Below the pieces are notes generated by a model. The model saw nothing but the letters and a program-made list of their open reading frames with translations, ran no database searches and was not told the DNA's origin. This document shows positions 23,940 to 35,080 of a stretch of 64,000 nt of DNA, piece by piece. The stretch is taken from the NCBI GenBank assembly GCA_035772405.1, contig JAYKKM010000502.1, positions 20,001 through 84,000 of the forward strand, read 5' to 3'. How positions within the stretch are numbered: position 1 is the first letter of the stretch; each line of letters opens with the position of its first letter. The stretch is from Chrysogorgia sp. JL179-B06 (lineage: Eukaryota; Cnidaria; Anthozoa; Scleralcyonacea; Chrysogorgiidae). The translations under genes and the position numbers were made by a program.

Positions 23940-24175
23940 GAATTCAGGTCCATTATATTAAATTTCTTAGCCACGTATGAAAATACTTTTTCCAGTGACG
24001 CCATTTTGATTACAATATCAAATTTGGCGCGAGGGGCTCTCGCGGGACGGTTCTCAGTTTTTAAGAACCAAGCTGTGATTGGCTAATCGTCAGGAAAGGA
24101 ATGTGGCGCTCGCGTAAGCAGCCGCTCGCAGGGGGAACGGGTGACACACTAAGAGCGGCTGCGAGGGAGACTATT
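23940..24175. other. CpG-rich segment with hairpin
   Basis: Many CpGs in an otherwise CpG-poor neighbourhood, an inverted CCAAT word (TGATTGGCTAAT, about 24075) and an inverted repeat GCAGCCGCTC (24118-24127) / GAGCGGCTGC (24153-24162). This could be a promoter-like region or the end of a small GC-rich element; I cannot tell which. Confidence 0.35.
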
Positions 24176-24184
24176 TGTTGGGAA

Positions 24185-25805
24185 GTGTTGTTTCATAACC
24201 GGTAATATCCCAGCACAGTGGTCATGAAACTTTTGCAAGCATGTTTTGCATGAAATCAATTTCTCATTAGTTCTTTCCAAGTGATGGAAAAAGTTCTCAG
24301 TGCAGCATAGTAGATGACTTGGTGAATGAAAGGTATTGAATCCTGCAAGGAAAACAAATGATACACAACATAAGTAATAATAAATGTATAACGGCCTAAG
24401 CCACATGAGACTATTTACCATAATGACAGGGTTTTAGAGGCACAGCATGATTTGGAGGTTGTGAGCGTCATGAAGTGTCCATACTGCACCATAACATCCT
24501 GACGGCTTGTTCGTCAGAGGCACTTCCATGGCAGACCAAATTAAAAGCCTCATATCCTTTGAAAGTACAATACGTATAAAAGGTCATGTCAAAGAATGAC
24601 GAAAGACAAACAACGTGCAGGACCCCTATATACAAAATAGGTAATAAGCATCAATGAGTGTACATACAAATACTGTATATACATGCAGATTAGAGCCTTA
24701 TCAGCTCCAGCTTACTCTATACAAATTAAATTATATTTTGATCACTGCAAAATGTGATCGCTGCATGGATAGCATTTTTGATAGATCCTTGAGAGAATGG
24801 AACGTTGTTCCATGCATTCCAGCGACTGTATTGTGATGGTAACACTAAAATGGAATTAATCCTGATTCATAAATAACAAGCAAAATAAAAATATACAATA
24901 ATATACTCCTCTTCTATATGTCTGTAAGAAAATACCATCCGCATTATAAAAGAGTGGAACGTTACTAAATGACAGTTTCACTATCAAAGTTTCTTTCATG
25001 AATATATATAATAGGAAAGTACTGGGACTTGTCAGAAATCTCTTGGTTATTGTGATTCTAGTGAAGTCCATGACAAATGTGAGTGGTTTACTTCTTGACA
25101 AACCTACTTTTAAAGTGTAAACAGTCCCAGCTTTTCTAGTCAACGTTTGTTAAATGCAAGATGACGCCACTACTATCAAATAAACTTGAACTGTGTGAAT
25201 CGGTCTAAACGAAAAGTCTTTTACTCTTTTAGACAAATTAAGCCTAACAGTACTTGTGTATGAGCCATCCTTAAAGGAATTCGCTATTTCTCCTTTGTAT
25301 ATAGCATTCAATCGGGCTGATTGACTTTCTGCACTTACAACTGGGTCTGAGTTAAGGATGCTGTCTGTAGTTATAATTTCTTCAATGGCGCTCTTGGGAA
25401 ACAAGTTAGCAATCTAGTGATAAATATACAAGAATATTGACAATAATACCAACATGTGGTTGAACCATGCGATTCTGTGGTACAACATAGCAAAAGCTAG
25501 TGAATATACAATGGTAACCCCGAATAACGTAAAAATAGTTATTGAGTATTCAACGTTTCGACTAGAATGCACACATATAGCAACATTTTATTAACGCTTT
25601 CAAATATAGATATTTACCTTTTCTTTGATAGCTTCTTCCTGCGGTACTCCACACACAACAGCGCCAAGCATCATCCAATGATGACATTCATCAGCATTGA
25701 GTTTTTGGATGATATTAACAGCCTTGAAAGCTGCTCTGAAAAGGCAATTTCCATCACCAAATGTCAAAGCTTGTTCTAATCGGTGTTTTAACAACCATTC
25801 AGGAA
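24185..25805 (-). pseudogene. OTU-like protease exons with possible C-terminal zinc finger
   Basis: The exon at about 25805-25618 encodes LTFGDGNCLFRAAFKAV, the catalytic Asp-Gly-Asn-Cys motif of OTU-family cysteine proteases, and ends at a GT donor. The next exon (from 25413, acceptor AG) continues in phase with IANLFPKSAIEEIITTD and stops at 25150. About 0.75 kb further on the same strand, after a good acceptor, a short exon (24345-24185) carries LISCKTCLQKFHDHCAG, a PHD/treble-clef-like C-x2-C..H-x2-C cluster. OTU proteases with C-terminal zinc fingers occur in animal TE-encoded proteins. The catalytic His was not identified. That the three exons form one gene is inference. Confidence 0.45.
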
Positions 25806-26865
25806 CTTGATATCAGATACTGTAATAGTAAAAAAATTAACTTTTAGTGTTGTTTTGCAGTCATTTGATCACATAAAATGGATGGATTTTAGACCTTTAA
25901 TTTACACAACATATATGGTAAATTAGTACTCCTTAAAGTGTCTATGAAGTGAAAAAATTGCTAGCATTGTTTTTATTTTAATCAACGGTGCTTTCTGAAA
26001 ATGTCAAGTGAATCTCGTGCATAATGTATAAGTTATAAAATCTCAAAGTTTAACATGGATGGACTTTTTTGGGAGAAATCTAAGCATGCAGTTAGTTAGA
26101 CTTTACATTGCTTGATGACGTTTGCAGTGTACAACTATGCATAAATACAATCAGAATATTAGTCCACTGCATACGTCATAAACTCCATATATTCTTTCCC
26201 AAAGCGCTAACTTTGACACTCAATATCACGAAAAGTACGTACGTACCGCATTTATTTAATTTGATAATTTAGATGACATGCTTTGATTTTGTTGAAAAAC
26301 ATGAAAAACATTCCATGCCTTTTTTGAACCAGGCAACAATTCTACTGTAAGGTAAGTACGGCACATGCATAATGTGGATGAGTATATATATTAACAATAG
26401 ATAACATGGTTGTTTTCATAGCATATTTTTTGTCTTCTTCCTAGAACTGCAAATCGAACTAACGAACGGGAATGCAGGATGTCACTGTTGTCAAAAACAT
26501 AGTAAGAATAATAAGTAACAATAATATAGCAAGCTCGGTTTTTGTTGGAACAAGAAAAACTAATGGAAATGTACCACATGGAGCTTGTATTATATATATT
26601 GATGTTTTGAAGGAAGAACTTGAAGTGCCAGTTTTGCCATAATGGTAAAGAAGTAAAAAAGCTATGAAGAATTTCTCTCTTTGCTTTTACTATATTTAGT
26701 GAATTCATTACTTGTTTACATTAATTGTATTGTATTGTATTGTATTGTATTGTACAGGTAAAAATACTATGGAAATAGGAAATAATTAGAAACATTTGTA
26801 ACAACAGACAGTTTGAAGAAAATATTCTTTCTGCATACAATATTGTAACGGACCGAGTACGCGCA
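25806..26865. repeat. Non-coding AT-rich DNA with a pentanucleotide repeat
   Basis: No gene. Contains (ATTGT)n at 26727-26756. Confidence 0.5.
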
Positions 26866-29400
26866 TCAGGTCCAGTCCCAGGATTCCGTCTGACGCGATG
26901 TTGCCCACCCAGACCCGGTGGACCACCTCCTTCCTCCCCAGCTGCACACGGCACAGTCCTCGACCATCTTCGTCTCCACGTGCTCAAGTTCAGGGAGGTT
27001 GGACATCTGCTCCCAGATACTGAACTTTACGATGGTGATGTTGGCGCCGGTGTAAATCAGATGGGCATCCCCTGTACACAACGTGGACCCCACAGTGCAA
27101 TGGTGACTTGTGTGCTAACAGGAATGACCTCATGGAGGTACCAACATAGATACTAAGACCAGGATAAGGGTTTCGACCTCCTCTCCATACGCCATGACAC
27201 TGTCTCGTGATACGGTCGATCGAAAGTGAGGCTCTGTTGGGCCCCACTCACTCCCGACTAATGGTCGTATGGTTCGAAAATCCAAGCAATAATGGCAAGT
27301 GGATCGTGAACGACCGCGCCAAAATAAATGGCGCGAGACAACATGATTTATCGTCAGGTTCTGACCGACGACTACCGAGCCGAAAGCGACTACAGTAGAC
27401 TTTTTAACAAGGCAGGAGACCTGAATCGTCTCTAAGCCTATACTGCTATGGACGGCGCTTCTTCCCCTTTTTCTGCCAGCTGGGCCCCTTTTTTGGACGA
27501 GGAGGACCAGGTTTTCGGTTGGTACTCCGCTTTGGAGCAGGAAGCGAGGAAGATCTCAGAGGCGGGAAATCGTCCTCCACCTCAGGTGAAGAGACAGCAC
27601 ACTCTGTACGGACCAATGTGGGGTGGGGGGGAATGGCCGACGAAGGAGCCCGAGCAAGGGTCCGGGACAGAGTCAGGATTAGCAATGAAATCTTCACTGG
27701 GGTGAGCGAGGGGAATAAGCCATGGGGCCTGTGCTGGGGATAAAGAGGGGAAGGAGGGGGGAAACGAAAGGGAACGGGGATGAGGTTTGTCGGGTCAGGG
27801 TTGGTCGAGCTGTAGGTGTGGAGATCCATTTCATCCGGGTCCGTCTCTGCTATTAAGGCAGGCATATCGGAATCGTCAGCGTCTATTTCCGGCCAAGACG
27901 TTACCCCAACCGGCGCAAACACAATCCCCGTACGAGGGTCCGCTGTGGGGTCAGATGAACAGTCCCGAGCAGATGGGCTGGGCGAGGGTGACCCTGAGAC
28001 CAGACTGCAAAGTGGCCGCTGACCAGCTGGGTGAGATGACAAAGCTGCAGGCACAGCACCGGAGGTCAGGACATTCATGGTCGGGAGGGAACTCAATGGG
28101 GTCCACCAAGGCAGAAGACAACTTGGGTACCGCGGAGAGTTCAACCTCTGCAGTCTGGTCAACCACAATCGCAGTGGGGACAGGGTCCGAGGACCCGGGA
28201 TCCACCACAGGTGAAGGCGACGGCACAGGAGACGGAAAGGAACCGGGGATGGAACAGGGGCCAGGAGGGAACTCTCGATCCACTGAGGCAGAAGACAACA
28301 CGGGGACCACAGAGAGTTCAACCTCCGCAGCCAGGTCAATCCCACCAACAGGGGGAACTGGGACCAACGGGGATGGATCGGGGGCTAGGAGGGAACTCTC
28401 AACAGAGTCCACCGAGGCAAAAGACAACTCGGGGACAACGTAGAGTTCAACCCTCGTAGCCTGGTCAATTCCACCAATAGGGGGAACTGGGTCCGAAGAC
28501 TCTGAAACCTCCACGGGCGGAGGAGACGGCGATAGAGACGGGGTGCGGATCGTAAGGGTGAATGATCACGAACAACAGGGACCAGGAGGGAACTCTCTAC
28601 AGGGCCTTCCAAGGCAAGACACAACTTGGGGACCCCGGAGAGCTCAACCTCCATTGTTCCAATACTGTCCACCACGGGGGGGGGGACAGGGTTTGGTACC
28701 AGGAGGACAGGCTTATGCTGCGCACGGGAGGGACGAATCCGACTGGGCAGGGGCGATTGACAGGCAGTCTAGATGCAGAGGGCAGGGAGCGGTGGCTCCA
28801 CTTCAAGGGCAGGCGAGGCAGAGGACACCTCGGACCATCAAGGGTAGCCAAATCCGCGAAGGGGTTGGCAGTGTCAAAGGCGTCAACCGAAGGATTAATT
28901 GTTGGCGGTGAATGATGGCCTGGGACCACTGTCCAACCGCTGGCCCGAGGGACAGGAGACAGAGGCAGTGGGAGGTCTAACCCTCCGCCAGCCGAAGGTC
29001 AGCGGCAATGGCGGCCTCGGCCGCACGATCGATGGAGAGCGCTACTGCGGCCGAGAACAGCGGCGGTGGTGCATCGGTCATAGGCGCCAGGTTGGCGTCT
29101 ACGGCCGGGATCTGATAAACGGGCAGTTGACAAACTCATGGCCAGGCCCGCCGCAGCCAAAACAGTTGTCCGAGGAGTCCGAGCACATTGCCCGAGGAGA
29201 ACGTCAGGCAAACCTTATTAAGGGCGAACAGCTCGACACAATCAAAGGTTTGCAAGTAGTTGGCCGGGAGCTGACGTTTTAGCTCGGCGGCCAACTCCTT
29301 AAAGGTAACACGAGGACGATTGGCTAAAGCCAGCGATGGGAAAACCCCAATCGCCTTGCGATTTACGTATGGAGTAACCATAATCGCACACACAATAACA
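26866..29400 (-). pseudogene. Ty3/Gypsy-type gag and protease relic
   Basis: Minus-strand, GC-rich retroelement fragment. The 5' part (29400-29160) reads VTPYVNRKAIGVF and ANRPRVTFKELAAELKR, a gag-like segment. After a shift comes a CCHC zinc knuckle, CFGCGGPGHEFVNC (about 29170-29125). A long Pro/Ser/Val-rich region (28900-27500) contains degenerate tandem repeats of about 40-45 residues and ends in DDFPPL and a basic tail (stop 27446). After about 350 bp a retropepsin follows (27065-26870): LIYTGANITIV, then GRKEVVHRVWVGNIASDG and ILGLDLMR. The active-site motif reads YTG instead of DTG, so this protease is dead. No RT, RNase H or integrase follows; the sequence turns AT-rich at about 26860. 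Confidence 0.75.
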
Positions 29401-30384
29401 AACAAACTTACGGATCAGCCCCTGAGTCCCAAACAGGAGACAAGGGCACACACCACCGACCAACGAAAACGATGGGCGACCACACCGCGCAGGATTCAGC
29501 TCCCACGAAACAAGAGAAGCGCTAACCAAGTGCCCAAAACCACGAGCGGAAGGAGGACCAAGCGTTAATAACTCAAAGAGACTGTGCGGGTGTTACTGGG
29601 CTAGCAGCGCCAGAGCATGGATGCACCCACAGCAGTCGGAACAATCTCGAAGATCTCGGAGATAACTCACGAACGCCACGGTATTGCTTACTGCCAGAAG
29701 GCCGAGAAGCGATCTGCTGAATATGATGTTACCTTGTCATATGCAACATATGCCAATGTCCATAGGAAAACACATGTGGGACTTGGAATTGAAATGTGCG
29801 CCACACCGCCATGCACGCGATAAACGCACACTGCTTGTTTAGGTACGTTGTTCCAAACCAACCGTACATGCTGCCCATCAACATCACTTTGATAATAGAC
29901 ATTTCCAAGATAACTATAACCATAAGTAAGTACGTCTACGCAACAATCGCTAGCGTTAACGTTATAACGGACGCTTCAGGTACGGCGGAGTTCACTTTGT
30001 GTCCGAAATCACTTTTCATAACTTTCATATATTGAGGTCCCAGTGGTTAGGATTTTAGGTTTAGGTGGGTGGTAAGATGTTTAGGGTGGATGGTTTGTTA
30101 AAACGAAAAATGAAAATTAAGTTTGTCTTATTTAAATACACTCCAAAAACATGGAATTATAAAATATATAAATATATATATACTAAAATTGCAGTCAGGA
30201 TACATTAAAACTTTAATAAAATAAGGAGTTGACACTGACTAGTTAAAAACGTAAGTTTCGATATAAAAACTATGATCTTAGTCGGTTAAAAGATTAAATA
30301 CAGGTCAAAGCTGACTTGGATAGGTTCAATGGTTATGTAAATATGATAGGAAAGTGATTTATAGATGTCAGGGAATAATCGTTC
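29401..30384. other. Flank of the Gypsy relic
   Basis: If an LTR existed it should lie here, on the 5' side of the minus-strand gag. I see no second copy of any part of it at the other end of the relic. GC content drops from about 29620 onward. No gene. Confidence 0.4.
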
Positions 30385-30735
30385 ATGGTAATTTCTTGCT
30401 TTGTTGACAGTAGGGTGTTATTTTCGATTTCTTGTCAAATATTGATACCGTGCGTTCATGTTCGTTGATTCTGGTTTTAAAAGCTCTTTCCGTTTGTCCA
30501 TAATAGCTAAAATCACACTCCGAGCAATCAATCTTATATACAACACTTTTGATATTTTGTCGCTCACTTGTCCTTGGATTTAGGGAATTGGTGGTGAAGC
30601 GTTCGTATAGGTTTGCAGATAACGTTTACGTTCTCTCGTTTTCAAAACTCTAGAAATCTTTCCAAAAACACCTTTGATATAAGGTAATACGACGAATCCC
30701 GATTTCGGATAGATCTGTGGAATTGTGAAAAAGTG
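30385..30735 (-). pseudogene. GIY-YIG endonuclease fragment of a retroelement
   Basis: The minus strand reads FVVLPYIKGVFGKISRVLK (30695-30640). After a frame change comes VVYKIDCSECDFSYYGQTER and then AFKTRINEHER (30545-30455). GVVYxIxC..C...Y(I)GxT.R....R..EH is the GIY-YIG signature of Penelope-like elements, here with YYG for YIG. A last piece, NKARNYHERLF (about 30385), fits the C-terminal part. No RT was seen upstream, and the codons here differ from the Penelope copies at 3-12 kb, so this is a remnant of another family. Confidence 0.6.
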
Positions 30736-32335
30736 AAATGACTACACTTCGGTTCTGTTTCAACAATCTTTCATAATATCATAATCTTTCTCTTCACTTG
30801 CTTATACTCAAGAAGTTCTCTCTTCTGTCACAACAACATCTCAGTACTTTTCTCAAAAAAATACTTCGTGATTGTCACGCCGTGTGTGATTACCGCTGGT
30901 CTTAATTACTGTGTCACACTTAGAAGTAAATACCCGGTCGGAAACACTTCTTGTTAACTACAACTTAGTTAATATCAATACATTTCAAGACCTGGAAACC
31001 AACCAGAAAAGACTTACATATTACAAACAAAGTGGATATGAAACACTCTTCCTCGTGTTTCATATATTACATGAAAAAGAACTGCCCTGATAACACGTGC
31101 TGGTTATGATGCTCAATGGCAGCAAGTAGCTTCTTATGGTGAATACTTTAGCAAAACGTATGGAATAAACAGAAAGTCCATTTGAACACACAGAGTGCAT
31201 TTTACCATGTAGTTGATGGTTTACCCCCTGATGCATGATATTATAGGTAGTGAAAGAAATGCTAAAAGTATTCATCAAACTGCAACGTTACTTTATGTTG
31301 GAATTCCTAAATGACCGCATTTCAGGGTATGATTTTGGCTACTATAACGACAAGAACAAACCGTCCTTGATTTCTGAAACAAAGTGTGCATCAAGACAAC
31401 AGTTTAAAACAAAATGGTATGCTTTCTACTATTACTTTGGTTCATGCTTTGGACATTTGTGTGGTTCATTTTAATTACATACACAGTAATAGTCAATAGG
31501 CCATTCATGTGTGATCCTACAGTAGTAATTAAGTGAAATTTGTTGGGCAAAAAGTACAGCATATACTGTATATGTAACAAAAATGTACATGTCAACAGTG
31601 GTCCATGAGTCCATCTACATTGAACAGACAGTTGCCACAACTCTAGCAAAATGGTTTCTAGAGGTTAAAAAAATTACTTGGTATTTTCAGAAACAATCAA
31701 GATAAAAGGTGGGGGAAACAGGGAAGCAGACAGGAGTGAAATATTGAAGTTTTCTTTCAATTCACTGAAAAAATCAACCTTCTTCCATACTTGTGAATGG
31801 GTGATTCCTCAGTTTTGCATTGCGCACATTTACTGCGCACATTCAATAATCGGTGTTTTTATGCTTTCAAAAAATTCCGACCATTTTAGGACAATTTAGT
31901 GATAAATCTAACAATGGCCGCTTATGTACTGGTAGGGAAGAGTTATTAAGGGACTAAATCCTTTTTTTCCGAGAACGGTTACACAAGTCTAGCTGGGGCT
32001 CCCTGTGCAAGTAGGTTTGTAAACTACTTGATAATGCCGGTTTAAGGCCATAGTTCTTATATAAAAGTATACTAGTTGTGAAAAATAAAGAATTATATTT
32101 GTCAATAGGTTCAAGAAATAGTTATGCAATGCGGTTTTTACTCAACTCGTAAATTGGTCACAATGACGTCACCATACTGAGTAAGAGGTGATCTGCAATA
32201 TGCCAGCCATATCTTCTAAACAAGGTCGGTGACCCCAACCTTTTTTTGGTTTTAATATAAGTATGTCAATAACTTTAAGACTGGTAAGTTGCAGCAAATT
32301 TTCATTTCGGAAATAATTACTCAGGTATTACCTTA
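30736..32335. other. Mostly non-coding, one possible TE exon
   Basis: The only coding hint is a plus-strand frame at about 31247-31420 with LNDRISGYDFGYYNDKNKPS followed by a Gln/Lys-rich end. It has the look of a transposase C-terminal exon, but I cannot assign it. Nothing else was seen. Confidence 0.35.
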
Positions 32336-32339
32336 AAGA

Positions 32340-32640
32340 AATACCTAATGGTTTCCGTGTTTCGATACTGTGGTCCAAACACGTGGGAAGTTGCGAGATT
32401 GGAGAAAAGCGTAAAAAAACACGAGCCGCTAGGCGAGTGTTTTTTAGCTTTTCAAAAGTTCAGCAACTTCCCAAGTGTTTGGATAACAACCGGTAGGAAT
32501 TTATTTTATAAAATAGCAGCAAAACCTAAGCAAGTTTTTGGTGGGAAATTTCCGTGTTTGGATGGCCTGATCCAAACACGGGTATTGACCAATCAGAGCC
32601 TGCGTAGCGTACATGTTATTTTATAAACGGGTATCCTGCA
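32340..32640. mobile_element. Nested inverted-repeat (MITE-like) element
   Basis: An outer pair, TCCAAACACGTGGGAAGTTGC (32372-32392), is complementary to GCAACTTCCCAAGTGTTTGGA (32463-32483). Inside, AAAAAACAC and GTGTTTTTT form a second stem around GAGCCGCTAGGCGA. Further right, CCGTGTTTGGATGGCCTGATCCAAACACGG (32551-32580) is itself palindromic and repeats the CCAAACAC motif. No coding content. Confidence 0.65.
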
Positions 32641-32897
32641 ATAGCATCCAAAGGTCATGTCAACATCGCTATTTCAATAAGTTTATTAAGTAAAAAGTAT
32701 TTTGTTATCAATGATACTGTATACATGTAAATACGTTGTAGAGCACTCCAGAAGTCAGATAACTGCCTGTTCCCTGTAAACATCTCTCGTGTTCTACATC
32801 TCCCAGCAATGTACAGTATACTGTACATGTAGATCTATACATTCATACACACGGAGTAGGTTTTACTGTATATTCCCTAAGTATATACAGTACAGTA

Positions 32898-34713
32898 CCT
32901 TTTAAACTCATTCGACTTCCAACCTCCAAGCTTGTCTGTCAAGGTCGTCATTCTGGCAACACACTTTGCCCTTTCCTCTGTCGTCCACTTAATAGCTTGA
33001 AGAGCAGACTTAAACTCCTCACGAACAAGGAGCCCACCTTCAGCAGGATCTCTGTCATTGACTGCTTTTCCTGCATTTCCCCCAATATCTGACCACATCT
33101 TGTCTAGAAACTCTCTTTTGAGCATATTAAATGTTAGGTGCATACGAATACGATCAATGGTCATATCCAAGACTGGGTCAAACTTGTACAACTTGTACAG
33201 GTCAAACAGAATCTCCAGTTTCAGTCTGAATTTGTTGTCGCTCACGTCCTGTTGTGGCAGCATCTACCCTCTTTCCGTTATCTAACTGGTACGCAGCAGT
33301 TCGAAGAGCACTTGGATTGCGATAACGCTGACAAAAATTGCCATAATAATAATGCCTCTTGCAGGGTACATATATTCCATGGACTAAACAGCGTCGACAA
33401 CCAACTTTGCCACCTAAAATAAATTTCAGAGGCACAATCCATTACTACTGTAATTCAAAGTTAGCAACTGAGGTCTTACTTTTATATGTTAGAGATTGCA
33501 AATAAATTGCAGGCTGGGGTGGGGTTTACTTAAAGTTTTGGAAGGTGGTGGGATTTATGAAACTTTACCCTAAATATAAGACAAAAATATTTCAATACTT
33601 CCAACCTTATAGATGGTTTTCAGTCATGTGACAAAGATACAAAGGGCATGGCAGACATGTTAGTGTACCTAACAAAAGAAGCTACAGTAATTATTGAGGT
33701 ACATCAACATGCCGGCTATGACATGTGAAAACCACACATTCAAGACAATTAAGCACCCTAATTTATAACCATACATGTGCATGTAGTGTAGGCAGAAAAC
33801 TGAAAACACAATGCATAAAACAATACTGGTAATTATTACTAATTACAGCACTAATTAAAAAGCAAAAGGTTTTCACCAATCACTATTATGTAGTTTGTAA
33901 GTTGTTTCAAGCATTTATATTTATTTAGTTGTTCGTACCTCCTGCATACAAGATAATCTCTTGATGACCCTTAAAATCAGCTGTACCCAGTAAAAGTAAT
34001 GCTCGTACTTTGTGGTTTCCTTCCGTAATCGAGTAATTGGAAAGTTCAATGGCTTTAGGGACATGAACATCAATGCCCTTGATGTATAGCTCCGTTATTT
34101 CATCAACCAATCGTTTCAGAAAAGCATCAATTTTGTGTGGAATACCTTCTTTAGCAAATGCGTAGGAATGAAACTATAGACACGGAGATTTCCTCCACAG
34201 AGTCTCAATTCTTTTTTAGTACATGCATTACTGACATGTATTGCTGCAATCCCTCTTGATTTTTTAGAAAAAGCATTGAATCCATCTTCATGGAGGATGA
34301 ATTCTTGGTTGAGAGGACTTCCTTTCATACTTGCTACAGTATAAATAAAGTCGAATGTATATTCAGTGCAGGATAAATGAATTGGATTGTTGGTTAAAAG
34401 TCCATTCACACCAGCGGCCTGAACAATTTCATCAACAGATATGATGTTGAAGCAGTTTGGGCAACGTGTTGGCATATAACTCTCTCTTAATTCATCCCAG
34501 AAATAGGAAAGTTCGCGAAATCTTGAGCCATGCCATACTTCTTTATATGGCACAGTAATGTTGTCCATATTGAACCACTCATCTCTTTCTTCCCAATGTG
34601 CAAGATGGTCTTGCATTTTATTCTTGCCACAAAGTAATCAACACACTGGTTATTTGGATTTTCACAGTTTGGGCACTTATCACTATCAACTAGAATAGCA
34701 TGATCTGTTCCAC
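32898..34713 (-). pseudogene. EnSpm/CACTA-like transposase relic
   Basis: Minus-strand exons of a CACTA-type transposase. From right to left: CPNC pairs and a conserved N-terminal half (34700-34170); after a one-base shift near 34165, FAKEGIPHKIDAFLKRLVDE and the RALLLLGTADFKGHQEI block (34150-33939, donor GT); after a clean intron (acceptor at 33414), GGKVGCRRCLVHG (33413-33360), matching the D-x-A..N..GC-x2-C-x3-G signature of EnSpm/Tnp2 transposases; then, after another shift near 33260, an Asp..H-type segment FDPVLDMTIDRIRMHL and LGGWKSNEFK before a donor at 32898. The far N-terminus is cut off by the 8.8-kb transposon at 34714. Confidence 0.65.
34708..34713 (+). repeat. Target site duplication (left), TTCCAC
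   Basis: TTCCAC directly abuts the left TIR. The same six bases directly abut the right TIR at 43493-43498. A perfect 6-bp duplication at both outer edges fixes the ends of the element. Confidence 0.9.
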
Positions 34714-35080
34714 TATGAAGCGTAATTACTGCCAAAAATTACACTTTCAAATTTGATGTTCTCTTTTATCATTCGGATAGTTTGCATTTAATGAAACGGT
34801 TGCAAATTTTGATTTGACAAATTCGAATGCGCTATTGATACAGCAAATTAAGCGTAACAACCAAATTTACTGTGAGGTCGAAGTCAATTTTAATGTGATA
34901 TCCAAATTCGGTTTGTTTTCCAAATTTACTGTCGAAGTCAATTTTAATGTGATATCCAAATTCGGTGTGCTTTCCAAATGTATGTCTGTCAAAACAAAAT
35001 ATAAAAAGTCAATTTTAATGCTGCTTGATCAAATTTTGTGTTGCTTGTGGACTTTGACCTCCGATCATGACTGGGAACTA
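34714..35080 (+). repeat. Left terminal inverted repeat
   Basis: Begins TATGAAGCGTAATTACTGCC and is complementary to 43118-43492. It contains two tandem copies of a 54-bp unit (GAAGTCAATTTTAATGTGAT..., from 34880 and 34934), present in the right TIR as well. Differences from the right TIR are a 5-bp insertion (GAGGT, near 34875) and loss of about 14 bp near 35066. The transposase ATG (35067) lies at its inner edge. Confidence 0.9.

Noticed and set aside
27448..28911. Long plus-strand frames in the GC-rich block, up to 218 residues
   Set aside because: Antisense to the gag Pro/Ser-rich repeats; the minus-strand zinc knuckle and protease decide the coding strand.
29593..29616. TGGCGCTGCTAGCCCAG on the minus strand as a retroelement primer-binding site
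   Set aside because: It starts with TGG, but no LTR end (CA) precedes it and I cannot match it to a tRNA 3' end; it also lies about 200 bp from gag in unrelated context.
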